Assembly: GCA_035354435.1 (NCBI GenBank)
Contig: DAOQAY010000061.1
Location: 1-15,744, forward strand
Source of the DNA: JAKLDO01 sp035354435
Lineage (GTDB): Bacteria; UBP6; UBA1177
DNA: 15,744 nt
Reading direction: 5' to 3'
Shown: piece by piece, positions 1-7,608 of the stretch
How positions within the stretch are numbered: the first letter of the stretch is position 1
Layout of the letters: the number at the start of each line of letters is the position of its first letter
Notes under the pieces: model-generated
Database searches by the model: none
Seen by the model: only the letters and a program-made list of their open reading frames with translations
Told to the model about the DNA's origin: nothing
Made by a program: the position numbers and the translations under genes

Positions 1-696
1 CCTTACGGGATCACTGAAGTTGAAAAAAGAACTGTGAAAGAAGCGGCTCTCAGTGCCGGTGCAAGAGAAGTTTTTCTTATTGAACAGCCCATGGCGGCGG
101 CAGTAGGAGCAAATATGCCTGTTACCGAACCGACAGGAAATATGATTGTTGATATCGGCGGGGTAACAACCGAAGTTGCAGTCATTTCACTTGCAGGCAT
201 CGTCTATTCCAAATCTGTCAAATCTGCCGGTGATAAAATGGATGAAAGTATCATCGAATATATAAAGAAAAAATATAATCTCGCAATCGGCGAAAGGATG
301 GCAGAACAGATAAAATGGACTATCGGAAACGCATATCCGGATGAAAACAAGGAATTTATGGAAGTTAAAGGACTTGACCTTGTTGCAGGAGTTCCGAAAA
401 CTATCGAAATAAACAGCGATGAGATCAGGGAAAGTCTCGAAGAAGTTGTCAAGGCTATTGTTTCTGCTGTAAAGACAGTGCTTGAAAACACTCCTCCTGA
501 ACTTGCGGCAGATATAGTTGACAAGGGAATTGTTCTTGCCGGTGGCGGGGCTTTGCTTAAAAACCTTGATATCCTGCTTAGAGAAGAGACAAATCTGCCT
601 GTTATAATCTGTGATGATCCTCTTAAAGCAGTCGTTCTCGGGACTGGAAAGATACTCGAAAATATGGCACTTTTGAAAACTATTTCATTAAACTGA
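1..696 (+). CDS. mreB: Rod shape-determining protein MreB, 3' part (5' end outside window)
   Basis: This is the C-terminal 231 residues of the bacterial actin MreB, which polymerises on the inner face of the membrane and guides the elongasome. The reading frame is open from base 1; by comparison with the roughly 345-residue family about 115-125 N-terminal residues are missing. Visible hallmarks are GITEVEKR at the start, AGAREVFLIEQPMAAAVGA, the phosphate-2 loop (window residues 51-57) and the adenosine motif GGGALLKNLD near the C-terminus. The phosphate loop reads DIGGVTTEV, whereas the family has DIGGGTTEV, so a Val replaces the third Gly (codon GTA, 163-165). The rest of the protein looks intact. 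It ends one base before the mreC start, as in the usual mreBCD operon. Identification is very secure. Confidence 0.97.
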   Translation, partial: PYGITEVEKRTVKEAALSAGAREVFLIEQPMAAAVGANMPVTEPTGNMIVDIGGVTTEVAVISLAGIVYSKSVKSAGDKMDESIIEYIKKKYNLAIGERMAEQIKWTIGNAYPDENKEFMEVKGLDLVAGVPKTIEINSDEIRESLEEVVKAIVSAVKTVLENTPPELAADIVDKGIVLAGGGALLKNLDILLREETNLPVIICDDPLKAVVLGTGKILENMALLKTISLN

Positions 697-697
697 A

Positions 698-1525
698 TTG
701 AACAGAAAAAAACTGTTCCTATATCTAATTTTGATTTCCGCTGTTACAGCGTTGGTCGTTCCTGTATATTTTCTTGAATACACTCCTAGATTCACTTTTG
801 CAGATAATTCAAAAGCATTTTTTCAAAAATACATTACAAAAGCCTCAGAAACCATTCAGATTATGACGGATCTTAAAGAAGTGGGAAAAACCAACAAAGT
901 TCTTGAACAGGAAATTGCCGAACTCAAGGTTAAGCTAATCATGAACGAGGCTATAAAAAGAGAGAACGAAGAGCTTTCCAAACTTCTGAAATTGAAAGAC
1001 AGCTACAGCCGTTACACTATTATTCCGGCGAAAATACTTAACTATTCTGAAATAAATCCGAATAGAATAACAGTAAACTTTTCTGAAGAATACACCAAGC
1101 TGATGGCTGAGAAAGCTACAGTCGTTTCAAGTATGGGGCTTATCGGTCTTGTAACATCATTCTCGGGAACAAGAGCCGAAGTCGAACTTATCACATCGAA
1201 ACAGTTCACAATTCCTGCTGTACTTGAAAACCGTGAGGAATGTACCGCCATTTTGAAGGGTAACGGTCAATCGCTTTCTATCCTTTTCCTTGATAAGGTC
1301 TGTAATCAGCCTTCTGCAGAGGGAAAGAAACTTCTCAGTGCCAATTTGAGTGAAAATTACAGCATTCCGTATATTCCGATCGGTATCATAAGCGGACTTC
1401 TGGAAGACGAAACCAATATTCTGTTTTTGAAAGGAAAAGCAATCCCGCTTTTTAAAAAAGGTAAACTTAATCATATTTTTATAATTGTCGGGGCTAATAC
1501 AAAAGATGAAAACTCTGTCTTTTAA
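698..1525 (+). CDS. mreC: Rod shape-determining protein MreC
   Basis: MreC is the bitopic periplasmic scaffold that links MreB and MreD to PBP2 and RodA. The 275-residue product has a short cytoplasmic N-terminus, one transmembrane helix at about 6-26, a charged coiled coil at about 50-100 (repeated EIAELK/ENEELSKLLKL pattern) and a C-terminal beta-rich domain with the family phrase ATVVSSMGLIGLVTS. The start is TTG at 698. An in-frame TAA at 689 leaves no room for an upstream ATG, and the next Met lies beyond the membrane helix, so TTG is the only start that keeps the anchor. No clear Shine-Dalgarno sequence precedes it, which suggests translation coupled to mreB, whose TGA ends one base upstream. 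The length is normal for the family. Confidence 0.94.
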   Translation: MNRKKLFLYLILISAVTALVVPVYFLEYTPRFTFADNSKAFFQKYITKASETIQIMTDLKEVGKTNKVLEQEIAELKVKLIMNEAIKRENEELSKLLKLKDSYSRYTIIPAKILNYSEINPNRITVNFSEEYTKLMAEKATVVSSMGLIGLVTSFSGTRAEVELITSKQFTIPAVLENREECTAILKGNGQSLSILFLDKVCNQPSAEGKKLLSANLSENYSIPYIPIGIISGLLEDETNILFLKGKAIPLFKKGKLNHIFIIVGANTKDENSVF

Positions 1526-2000
1526 ATTCATTGCCTTTTCATTGACAATTTTTCTTATGTTCTCATATTTATTATATATTTTCGGAATATCATCTTTTAT
1601 TCTTCCTCACATTGCAATAATAACGACTTTGTTTTTCAGTGAAAAAAAGGTGAACAAACGCCTGTTTATAATCATTCTTGTCACCTTTCTTTATTCTCAG
1701 GCCGGAGCACCTGTTTCACTCTTTTTTATTATTCTTATTTCATGTCAGATATACATTATAACTTCCATTTTCTTTTCTTTCACAGCATTCGATTTTTCTC
1801 TGACAGCTTTGATAAACTGTCTGCTGATAGTTTTTATAATCAACTTGAATAGATTTTTATATGTGTTTGTTTTTACTGGTGAATTGAGAATATTTCAACT
1901 TTTAGCATACTCGACTGTATCTTCCTTAATACTTATAATTATATATGTTTTTTACAAACCTTACATTGACAGATTTTTTGTCAAGGACAGCTGGCTATGA
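1506..2000 (+). CDS. mreD: Rod shape-determining protein MreD
   Basis: MreD is the small polytopic membrane partner of MreC in the elongasome. The frame could begin at a TTG at 1485, but ATG at 1506 gives a normal 164-residue protein starting MKTLSFKF and going straight into the first membrane helix; it overlaps mreC by 20 bases. The sequence is almost entirely hydrophobic, with about five predicted membrane segments separated by short loops (EKKVNKR, NRF, YKPYIDR). MreD is poorly conserved, so the call rests on length, hydrophobicity and its place between mreC and mrdA. Its TGA overlaps the mrdA ATG (ATGA), implying translational coupling. Confidence 0.88.
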   Translation: MKTLSFKFIAFSLTIFLMFSYLLYIFGISSFILPHIAIITTLFFSEKKVNKRLFIIILVTFLYSQAGAPVSLFFIILISCQIYIITSIFFSFTAFDFSLTALINCLLIVFIINLNRFLYVFVFTGELRIFQLLAYSTVSSLILIIIYVFYKPYIDRFFVKDSWL

Positions 2001-3877
2001 GAATTCTGAAGCAGTCCGAAGAAGTAAAAAACACTACAAAAAAATCCAAGAGCCTTCTTTATGTTATGATCGTTTCCTTTCTTCTTCTTCTATTCAGACT
2101 TTTTTATCTGCAGGTTGTCAAAGGTGATGAATATTTTCTTAAGTCGAGGGATAATTTCATCCTTCAGGAAAAGATCTTCCCGGCAAGGGGAGACATACTC
2201 ACTTCCGATGGAAAAGTTCTTGCATCCACCGATGCATCATTCAAAATTTCAATTATTCCTGTATTCTTTTCAACTATGGACCAGATCGAAGAACAGATAG
2301 ATCGTATAAGCACTGTCCTTGATATCGGCCATGATGAAAGGAACATTCTGTTATCAAAAGTTAAAGACTGCGTCGGAAGATGCCGGTATCTTCCGTTTCT
2401 TATAAAAGACGAGATTCCTAGAAAGAAATTCTTCAAGTTCTCAAGTTATCTTACCAATTTTCCTGGAATAATCATATCTTCTTCGTATAAAAGAGTATAT
2501 CCCTACGGTGAAAATTCCGCTCATATTACCGGATATGTTTCAAAGATAAATCAGAATGAACTTGCAACTCTTGGAAATTACGACCCTGAAGATTTTACGG
2601 GAAAAACGGGACTCGAAAAAAGCTATGAACAAATACTTCATGGCACATACGGAGAAGCTTTTCACATCATTGACCACATGGGAAGAAAAATAGAAGTTCC
2701 TGAAAATATTGATGAAACTGTCCCCAAATCAAAACCGGCACAAAAAGGTGATTCTCTTAGAACTACCATACTTTCCTATCTTCAGGAAACTGCATCGAGC
2801 GCTTTCGGTGAAACAAGCGGCGCCGCAGTTGTAATGGAAATAAACACAGGAAGTATACTTGCAATGCATTCAAGCCCTTCGTTCAATTCCAATCTTCTGT
2901 CCAGAAAGAGAATACCTGATAAGATCTGGCGTGAATACAGTCAGAGCGTACTCCGGCCTCTTGTAAATAAAGTTACAATGCAGACATATTACCCCGGCTC
3001 GACATTTAAAGTAGTATCTGCACTTGCCGGTCTGCATTATCACGAGATAACACCGATGTCCACATTCCTGTGTCAAGGATGTCTGTGGTTCGGCTCTGAT
3101 ACGAAATGCTGTTGGAACAAATGGGGACACGGCTATGTAAACCTCAAAAGATCGCTAAAGGAAAGCTGTGATATTTACTATTATGACCTTTCAGAAAAGC
3201 TTGGACTTGAAAAAATAACACATATGGCTTCTCTTTTCGGTGTAGGTTCAAAGACCGGAATAGATTTTCCTGGAGAGGAAGCCGGAATTCTGCCCGACAG
3301 AGAGTGGTTTAACATGAACTACCCGGGAATGAAAGTTCATAAAGGACTGCTTATGAACCTTGCCATAGGTCAGGGAGATGTAAGAATGACACCGCTTCAG
3401 CTGGCAGTGCTTTACGGAGCTTTTGCAAACCACGGTGTGATAGTAAAGCCGAAACTGGGTGAGGAAGTTATATCACAGGATGGAACCATTACAAAAATAC
3501 CTGATGAAATAGTAAGAGTTCTTGATATCAACGATAAGCATTTTGAAAATATAAACAAAGCGTTATGGTCAGTCACCAACGAGCTTGGCGGAACGGCTTT
3601 TTTCCATGCGGATCACACTATTCCCGATGCTGCCGGAAAGACGGGCACAAGTCAAGTCATATCCAATTCTGAAAAGAAAATGATTGATGATTCTGAAGAT
3701 GAAAAAAGACTCATGACAGAAGATGATGCACTTTTTGTCGCATTTTTCCCGTTCAAAAACCCGCAAATCGTTGCCGTTGCTGTTGTCGAAAATGGTGGAC
3801 ATGGCGGCAGTGTTGCAGCTCCAATAGTATACAAACTGCTGAAATCCTATTATTACAAGAGGAGTTTCAAAGAATGA
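1997..3877 (+). CDS. mrdA: Penicillin-binding protein 2, elongasome DD-transpeptidase
   Basis: PBP2 cross-links new peptidoglycan during elongation, working with RodA. The 626-residue product has an N-terminal membrane anchor at about 20-40, a dimerisation/pedestal region starting around FPARGDIL and a C-terminal transpeptidase domain. All active-site motifs are present: STFK with catalytic Ser335 and Lys338, SCD at 390-392, and KTG at 548-550, nearly the same positions as in E. coli PBP2. Between the first two motifs lies a Cys-rich stretch, C359-x2-C362 and C371-C372, followed by GHG (His378); with C391 these resemble a metal site (see findings). AAGGA at about 1984-1988 serves the ATG at 1997. 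The gene overlaps mreD at its start and rodA at its end by four-base ATGA junctions. Confidence 0.97.
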   Translation: MRILKQSEEVKNTTKKSKSLLYVMIVSFLLLLFRLFYLQVVKGDEYFLKSRDNFILQEKIFPARGDILTSDGKVLASTDASFKISIIPVFFSTMDQIEEQIDRISTVLDIGHDERNILLSKVKDCVGRCRYLPFLIKDEIPRKKFFKFSSYLTNFPGIIISSSYKRVYPYGENSAHITGYVSKINQNELATLGNYDPEDFTGKTGLEKSYEQILHGTYGEAFHIIDHMGRKIEVPENIDETVPKSKPAQKGDSLRTTILSYLQETASSAFGETSGAAVVMEINTGSILAMHSSPSFNSNLLSRKRIPDKIWREYSQSVLRPLVNKVTMQTYYPGSTFKVVSALAGLHYHEITPMSTFLCQGCLWFGSDTKCCWNKWGHGYVNLKRSLKESCDIYYYDLSEKLGLEKITHMASLFGVGSKTGIDFPGEEAGILPDREWFNMNYPGMKVHKGLLMNLAIGQGDVRMTPLQLAVLYGAFANHGVIVKPKLGEEVISQDGTITKIPDEIVRVLDINDKHFENINKALWSVTNELGGTAFFHADHTIPDAAGKTGTSQVISNSEKKMIDDSEDEKRLMTEDDALFVAFFPFKNPQIVAVAVVENGGHGGSVAAPIVYKLLKSYYYKRSFKE

Positions 3878-4968
3878 GCCCCAGACGGAAATTTGATATA
3901 GGATTAATATTTCCTGTAATAATGATTCTAAGTCTAGGACTTGTATCACTAAGCAGCGCTCTCTCATCAAATCAGGGAAGGTTTAATGTCCAGATAATAT
4001 GGGTAGCTCTCTGCATAGTTGTCTTTCTATTTACATCATACAGCGATCTGCGAACATGGGAGCGATTTTCAATCCCTATATTTACTGCCAACATCATCCT
4101 GCTTGTTCTTGTCCTGATAATCGGGAAAAAAATCGGTGGAGCACAGAGATGGCTCGATCTGGGGTTTATGAATTTTCAGATAAGCGAACTTACTAAAGTA
4201 TCAATCATACTTTTTATGTCATATCGTCTTAACATGAAGCCTACTCTTGAAGATGGGTACAATCTTTTTGATCTCGTACCTGAAGTTCTGGCACTCCTGA
4301 TTCCTGTCATACTTATTTATTTTGAACCCGATCTAGGGACTGCCATTCTTATTTCGCTTATAGCTCTGATAATGATAATATCTACAAAGATCAACCGTAG
4401 ATGGCTTGCCGGACTTATCATCTTTCTTATTGTAACATCCCCGTTGCTGTGGAATTTTGTTATGAAAGACTATCAGAAAAAAAGGATCGTAGCTATTGCA
4501 ACAATGATGGTATCTGACACTTCGGAGTTTATGCTCACTTCACAATACCACACGCATCAGTCCATAATTGCAGTAGGAAGCGGTAAATTTTATGGTAAGG
4601 GATACAAAAAAGGGACTCAGAACATGCTTAATTTCATTCCTGAGCATCATACCGACTTTATCTTTTCGGTATATGCGGAGGAATTCGGGTTTGCCGGAGT
4701 TTCGATACTCATACTTCTCTATCTTTATCTTCTTGCAAAAATCATCAGTATGATAGGTCGCGTTCAGGATAAATTCTCTGCACTTATGCTTGTCGGAACT
4801 GCATCTTTGATATGGCTTCAGGTTTTGATTAATATCGGAATGGTCATTGGAATGCTTCCTGTAGTAGGAATTCCGCTCCCATTCTTCTCATACGGTGGAA
4901 GTTCACTTCTGTCCAATTCCTTTTTGCTCGGAATTGTTCACAACATCAGTGTAAATAGAAGATATTAG
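3874..4968 (+). CDS. rodA: RodA, SEDS peptidoglycan glycosyltransferase
   Basis: RodA polymerises lipid II into glycan strands as the partner of PBP2. The 364-residue polytopic protein has about ten membrane helices, normal for the family. Diagnostic motifs are GGAQRWLDLGFMNFQISELTK (roughly residues 89-109), FEPDLGTA, FIPEHHTDFIFSVYAEE with the essential Asp at residue 261 (equivalent to E. coli Asp262), and the C-terminal GIPLPFFSYGGSSLL. The usual QPSE near the first motif reads QISE, a mild change. The start ATG overlaps the mrdA stop, and a strong GAGGAG lies nine bases upstream. It is the last gene of the operon; a palindrome follows. Confidence 0.97.
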   Translation: MSPRRKFDIGLIFPVIMILSLGLVSLSSALSSNQGRFNVQIIWVALCIVVFLFTSYSDLRTWERFSIPIFTANIILLVLVLIIGKKIGGAQRWLDLGFMNFQISELTKVSIILFMSYRLNMKPTLEDGYNLFDLVPEVLALLIPVILIYFEPDLGTAILISLIALIMIISTKINRRWLAGLIIFLIVTSPLLWNFVMKDYQKKRIVAIATMMVSDTSEFMLTSQYHTHQSIIAVGSGKFYGKGYKKGTQNMLNFIPEHHTDFIFSVYAEEFGFAGVSILILLYLYLLAKIISMIGRVQDKFSALMLVGTASLIWLQVLINIGMVIGMLPVVGIPLPFFSYGGSSLLSNSFLLGIVHNISVNRRY

Positions 4969-4972
4969 ATTT

Positions 4973-5002
4973 TGTAGGGGCGAAAGATCTTTCGCCCTTA
5001 CA
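4973..5002. repeat. REP-like palindrome between convergent genes
   Basis: A 30-base inverted repeat sits between the stop codons of rodA and hppA. The core at 4978-4997 is a perfect 20-base palindrome (GGGCGAAAGA and its complement), and the arms extend outward with one G-T wobble to 4973/5002. The sequence type, GTAGGGGCGA...TCGCCC(C)TAC, resembles dispersed intergenic palindromes seen in many bacterial genomes. Neither side has a long T tract, so it is a poor classical terminator, though it could stabilise or end both convergent transcripts. Confidence 0.75.
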
Positions 5003-5023
5003 TTTAGAATTTTGTTGGAAATA

Positions 5024-7459
5024 TTATTTAAGTCTCATTCTGTAGAAGCTTCTCCAGACGAAGAAAAAAGCCACTGCGAGGAAGAATATGCCAACATAGG
5101 GAGCGACATTGCGGAAATCAGGAGAAATAGCTATTTCCATTGCAAGAAGTCCGAAAAGGGTTGTGAACTTGATTATCGGGTTCATGGCAACTGAAGATGT
5201 ATCTTTGAAAGGATCGCCGACTGTGTCACCGACAACACATGCTTCGTGAAGAGCAGTTCCCTTTTCCTTGAGATCAACTTCAACAACTTTCTTTGCGTTA
5301 TCCCAGCATCCGCCGGCATTTGCCATAAAAATTGCCTGAAAAAGACCGAAAAGTGCTATTGAAATGAGGTAGCTGACAAAAAAGCTGACTGCTGCATCAC
5401 CGCTTGCCGGAGATGAAAGGAACGCAAAAGCAAGTGCAAATGAGAATATTCCGATAAAAATATTGAACATACCGGCCTGCGCATACTGTGTGCATATCTT
5501 AACAACTTCTTTTGATTTCTCGGTAGAAGCCTTCAGATCCGCATCAGGATCAAGGTTGATATTCTTTTTGATATATTCAACTGCTTTGTATGCACCGGCG
5601 ACAACTGCCTGAATTGATGCACCGGTAAACCAGTAGATTACCGCACCGCCGCAGAGAAATCCAAGAATTGTATAAGGATTGAGGATTGAAAGAATCGATT
5701 GTGGATCAATCCCGAGAGTTTTCTGAATGACCAGTATCAAAGAGAAAATCATTGTGGTAGCACCGACAACAGCCGTACCGATAAGCACCGGTTTAGCAGT
5801 CGCTTTAAAAGTGTTACCTGCGCCGTCATTTGCTTCAAGATAGTATTTTGCCTTGTCAAAATCCGGTTTAAAACCGAAATCTTTTTCTATTTCCTTATCA
5901 ACATTGGGAATAGTTTCAATAAGTGACAGTTCATATACAGACTGTGCATTGTCAGTTACCGGACCGTATGAGTCAACTGCAATTGTAACCGGTCCCATAC
6001 CCAGCATTCCGAATGCGACCAGACCGAAAGCGAAAATAGAGGGGAAGATCATCATTGAGTCAAGCCCGAAACCGCTCGCATAATATGCACCGAACATCAG
6101 ACCGAAGAAAACCATACCCTGCCAGAAAGCGCTGAAATTACCAGCGACAAGACCTGAGAGAATGTTGAGCGACGGACCGCCTTCACGAGATGCATTGACA
6201 GTTTCCTGAACATGCTTCGATTTAGGGCTGGTGAATATTTTTGTAAACTCGGGAATAAGCGCCGCTCCGAGGGTTCCGAAAGAAATTATTATAGAAAGAA
6301 CTATCCAGAGACTTCCTGCATTCGGAAGCTGGCTTACAATCTGAGTATCCGGCCCGATCATAAAAAAACTGGCTGCAAAAGTTACTGTTATTGAAAGAAT
6401 TGATGTTATCCAGACAAGCATGGTAAGAGGATGCTCGAAATCCATGTCATCTTTGCCAGTATACATCACACCGGCTATAATTCTGTTAATCCAGAAAGCC
6501 ACGATGGAAGTGATGACCATGAGAATTCTCATAACAAAAATCCATGTAAGAAGCGATGTCTGTGCAATAAGTTTCTGAGCTTCGGTCAATCCCGGAACAA
6601 ACCCTACTGCAAGAACAATAAAGCTGATAAGTGCAACACCGGTTACGCCGTAGGTTTCAAAACCGTCGGCTGTAGGACCTACAGAGTCACCGGCATTATC
6701 ACCGGTACAGTCTGCAATAACACCTGGGTTACGGGGATCATCTTCTTTAATTTTAAAAACTATTTTCATAAGATCAGAACCGATATCGGCGATCTTTGTG
6801 AAAATTCCGCCGGCAACACGGAGAGCTGAAGCACCGAGTGATTCACCAATAGCAAAACCGATAAAACAAGCACCTGCCGACTCTCTCGGAACGAAAAGAA
6901 GTATTATAAGCATCATAATAAGTTCAACGCAAACAAGAACAACACCGATCGACATACCGGCATCGAGAGGAATGTTGAGAAGCTTCAACGGCTTTCTTTC
7001 AAGTGATGAGAATGCCATGCGGCTGTTTGCAAGAGTGTTCATACGGATACCGAACCATGCAACACCGTAAGAACCGAGAATTCCTATTACAGACCAGAGC
7101 AGTATCAAAACAACTGATCCTACAGAATTATGCTGAAGGTATCCAAAATAGAATGCAATACAAATTGCGATGAAAACTTCAAGTATTAACAAGAACTTAC
7201 CCTGTTGAAGAAGATATGTTTTGCATGTTTCGAAAATCGTCCGGGATACATCAAGCATCGACTTGTGAGCTTTAATACCTTTGACTTTCAGATACTGATA
7301 AACTCCAAACCCAAGACCCAGAAAACATACAACAAATCCAAGCATCAGCAAGTTAGTCTGACCTGCGTCAAGTGTAGGAATTACCAAATCTGCTTCACTT
7401 GAAAACACCATGAACGGCAAAACAAGCACACCGAACATTGCGATAATCCTTCTCATCAT
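5024..7459 (-). CDS. hppA: Membrane-bound ion-pumping pyrophosphatase
   Basis: This integral membrane enzyme hydrolyses pyrophosphate and pumps H+ and/or Na+ across the cytoplasmic membrane. It has 811 residues and about 16 hydrophobic helices, the first resembling a signal-like segment (residues 1-20). Substrate-binding stretches are GGIFTKIADIGSDL (217-230), DDPRNPGVIADCTGDNAGD (240-258), DSYGPVTDNA (496-505), NAGGCWDNAKK (714-724) and GDTVGDPFKDTS (744-755). Lys552 in GNTFKA occupies the position where Lys marks K+-independent pumps and Ala marks K+-dependent ones. The loop DCTGDNAGDSVGPTADGFETYG differs from the canonical DNVGDNVGD(C)AGM(A/G)ADLFE, pointing to a divergent subfamily; the pumped ion cannot be fixed from sequence. 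The start is the first of two ATGs; AAGGAG (7465-7470) precedes them by 5 and 8 bases. No gene is co-directional next to it. Confidence 0.95.
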   Translation of the reverse strand: MMRRIIAMFGVLVLPFMVFSSEADLVIPTLDAGQTNLLMLGFVVCFLGLGFGVYQYLKVKGIKAHKSMLDVSRTIFETCKTYLLQQGKFLLILEVFIAICIAFYFGYLQHNSVGSVVLILLWSVIGILGSYGVAWFGIRMNTLANSRMAFSSLERKPLKLLNIPLDAGMSIGVVLVCVELIMMLIILLFVPRESAGACFIGFAIGESLGASALRVAGGIFTKIADIGSDLMKIVFKIKEDDPRNPGVIADCTGDNAGDSVGPTADGFETYGVTGVALISFIVLAVGFVPGLTEAQKLIAQTSLLTWIFVMRILMVITSIVAFWINRIIAGVMYTGKDDMDFEHPLTMLVWITSILSITVTFAASFFMIGPDTQIVSQLPNAGSLWIVLSIIISFGTLGAALIPEFTKIFTSPKSKHVQETVNASREGGPSLNILSGLVAGNFSAFWQGMVFFGLMFGAYYASGFGLDSMMIFPSIFAFGLVAFGMLGMGPVTIAVDSYGPVTDNAQSVYELSLIETIPNVDKEIEKDFGFKPDFDKAKYYLEANDGAGNTFKATAKPVLIGTAVVGATTMIFSLILVIQKTLGIDPQSILSILNPYTILGFLCGGAVIYWFTGASIQAVVAGAYKAVEYIKKNINLDPDADLKASTEKSKEVVKICTQYAQAGMFNIFIGIFSFALAFAFLSSPASGDAAVSFFVSYLISIALFGLFQAIFMANAGGCWDNAKKVVEVDLKEKGTALHEACVVGDTVGDPFKDTSSVAMNPIIKFTTLFGLLAMEIAISPDFRNVAPYVGIFFLAVAFFFVWRSFYRMRLK

Positions 7460-7508
7460 TTCAACTCCTTATAAAAGTTTGCAATTGGAAACCATTCAAA
7501 AACTCAAA

Positions 7509-7537
7509 AATCTACACTAATTTGCGCCATAAATCAA
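7509..7537 (-). promoter_or_regulatory. Putative sigma-70 promoter for hppA
   Basis: Reading leftward, TTGATT (7532-7537) and TAGATT (7509-7514) are separated by 17 bases, a fair match to -35/-10 elements. Transcription would start near 7502, about 43 bases upstream of the hppA ATG. Inferred by eye only. Confidence 0.45.
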
Positions 7538-7541
7538 GATA

Positions 7542-7570
7542 TTGACCACCTGCTATTAAAATGATAATAT
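7542..7570 (+). promoter_or_regulatory. Putative sigma-70 promoter for iorAB
   Basis: TTGACC (7542-7547) and TAATAT (7565-7570) are 17 bases apart and would start transcription near 7577, about 32 bases before the iorA ATG. The -35 box lies only four bases from the opposing hppA -35 box, so the two promoters are back to back and could share a regulator; no obvious operator palindrome was seen. Confidence 0.45.
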
Positions 7571-7608
7571 TCGGAGTTGCTTAATATATTTTCAATCATG
7601 GAGGGATC

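Noticed and set aside
1485..1505. TTG start at 1485 for mreD
   Set aside because: ATG at 1506 gives the usual length and goes directly into the first membrane helix; the longer start only adds seven residues of mreC-overlapping sequence.
6431..6829. 132-codon plus-strand frame opposite hppA
   Set aside because: It lies wholly inside the conserved hppA gene, has no ribosome-binding site, and its composition is that of an antisense shadow.
7460..7608. Riboswitch or small RNA between hppA and iorA
   Set aside because: The 149 bases are AT-rich, show only promoter-like boxes and ribosome-binding sites, and no stable long hairpin by eye.
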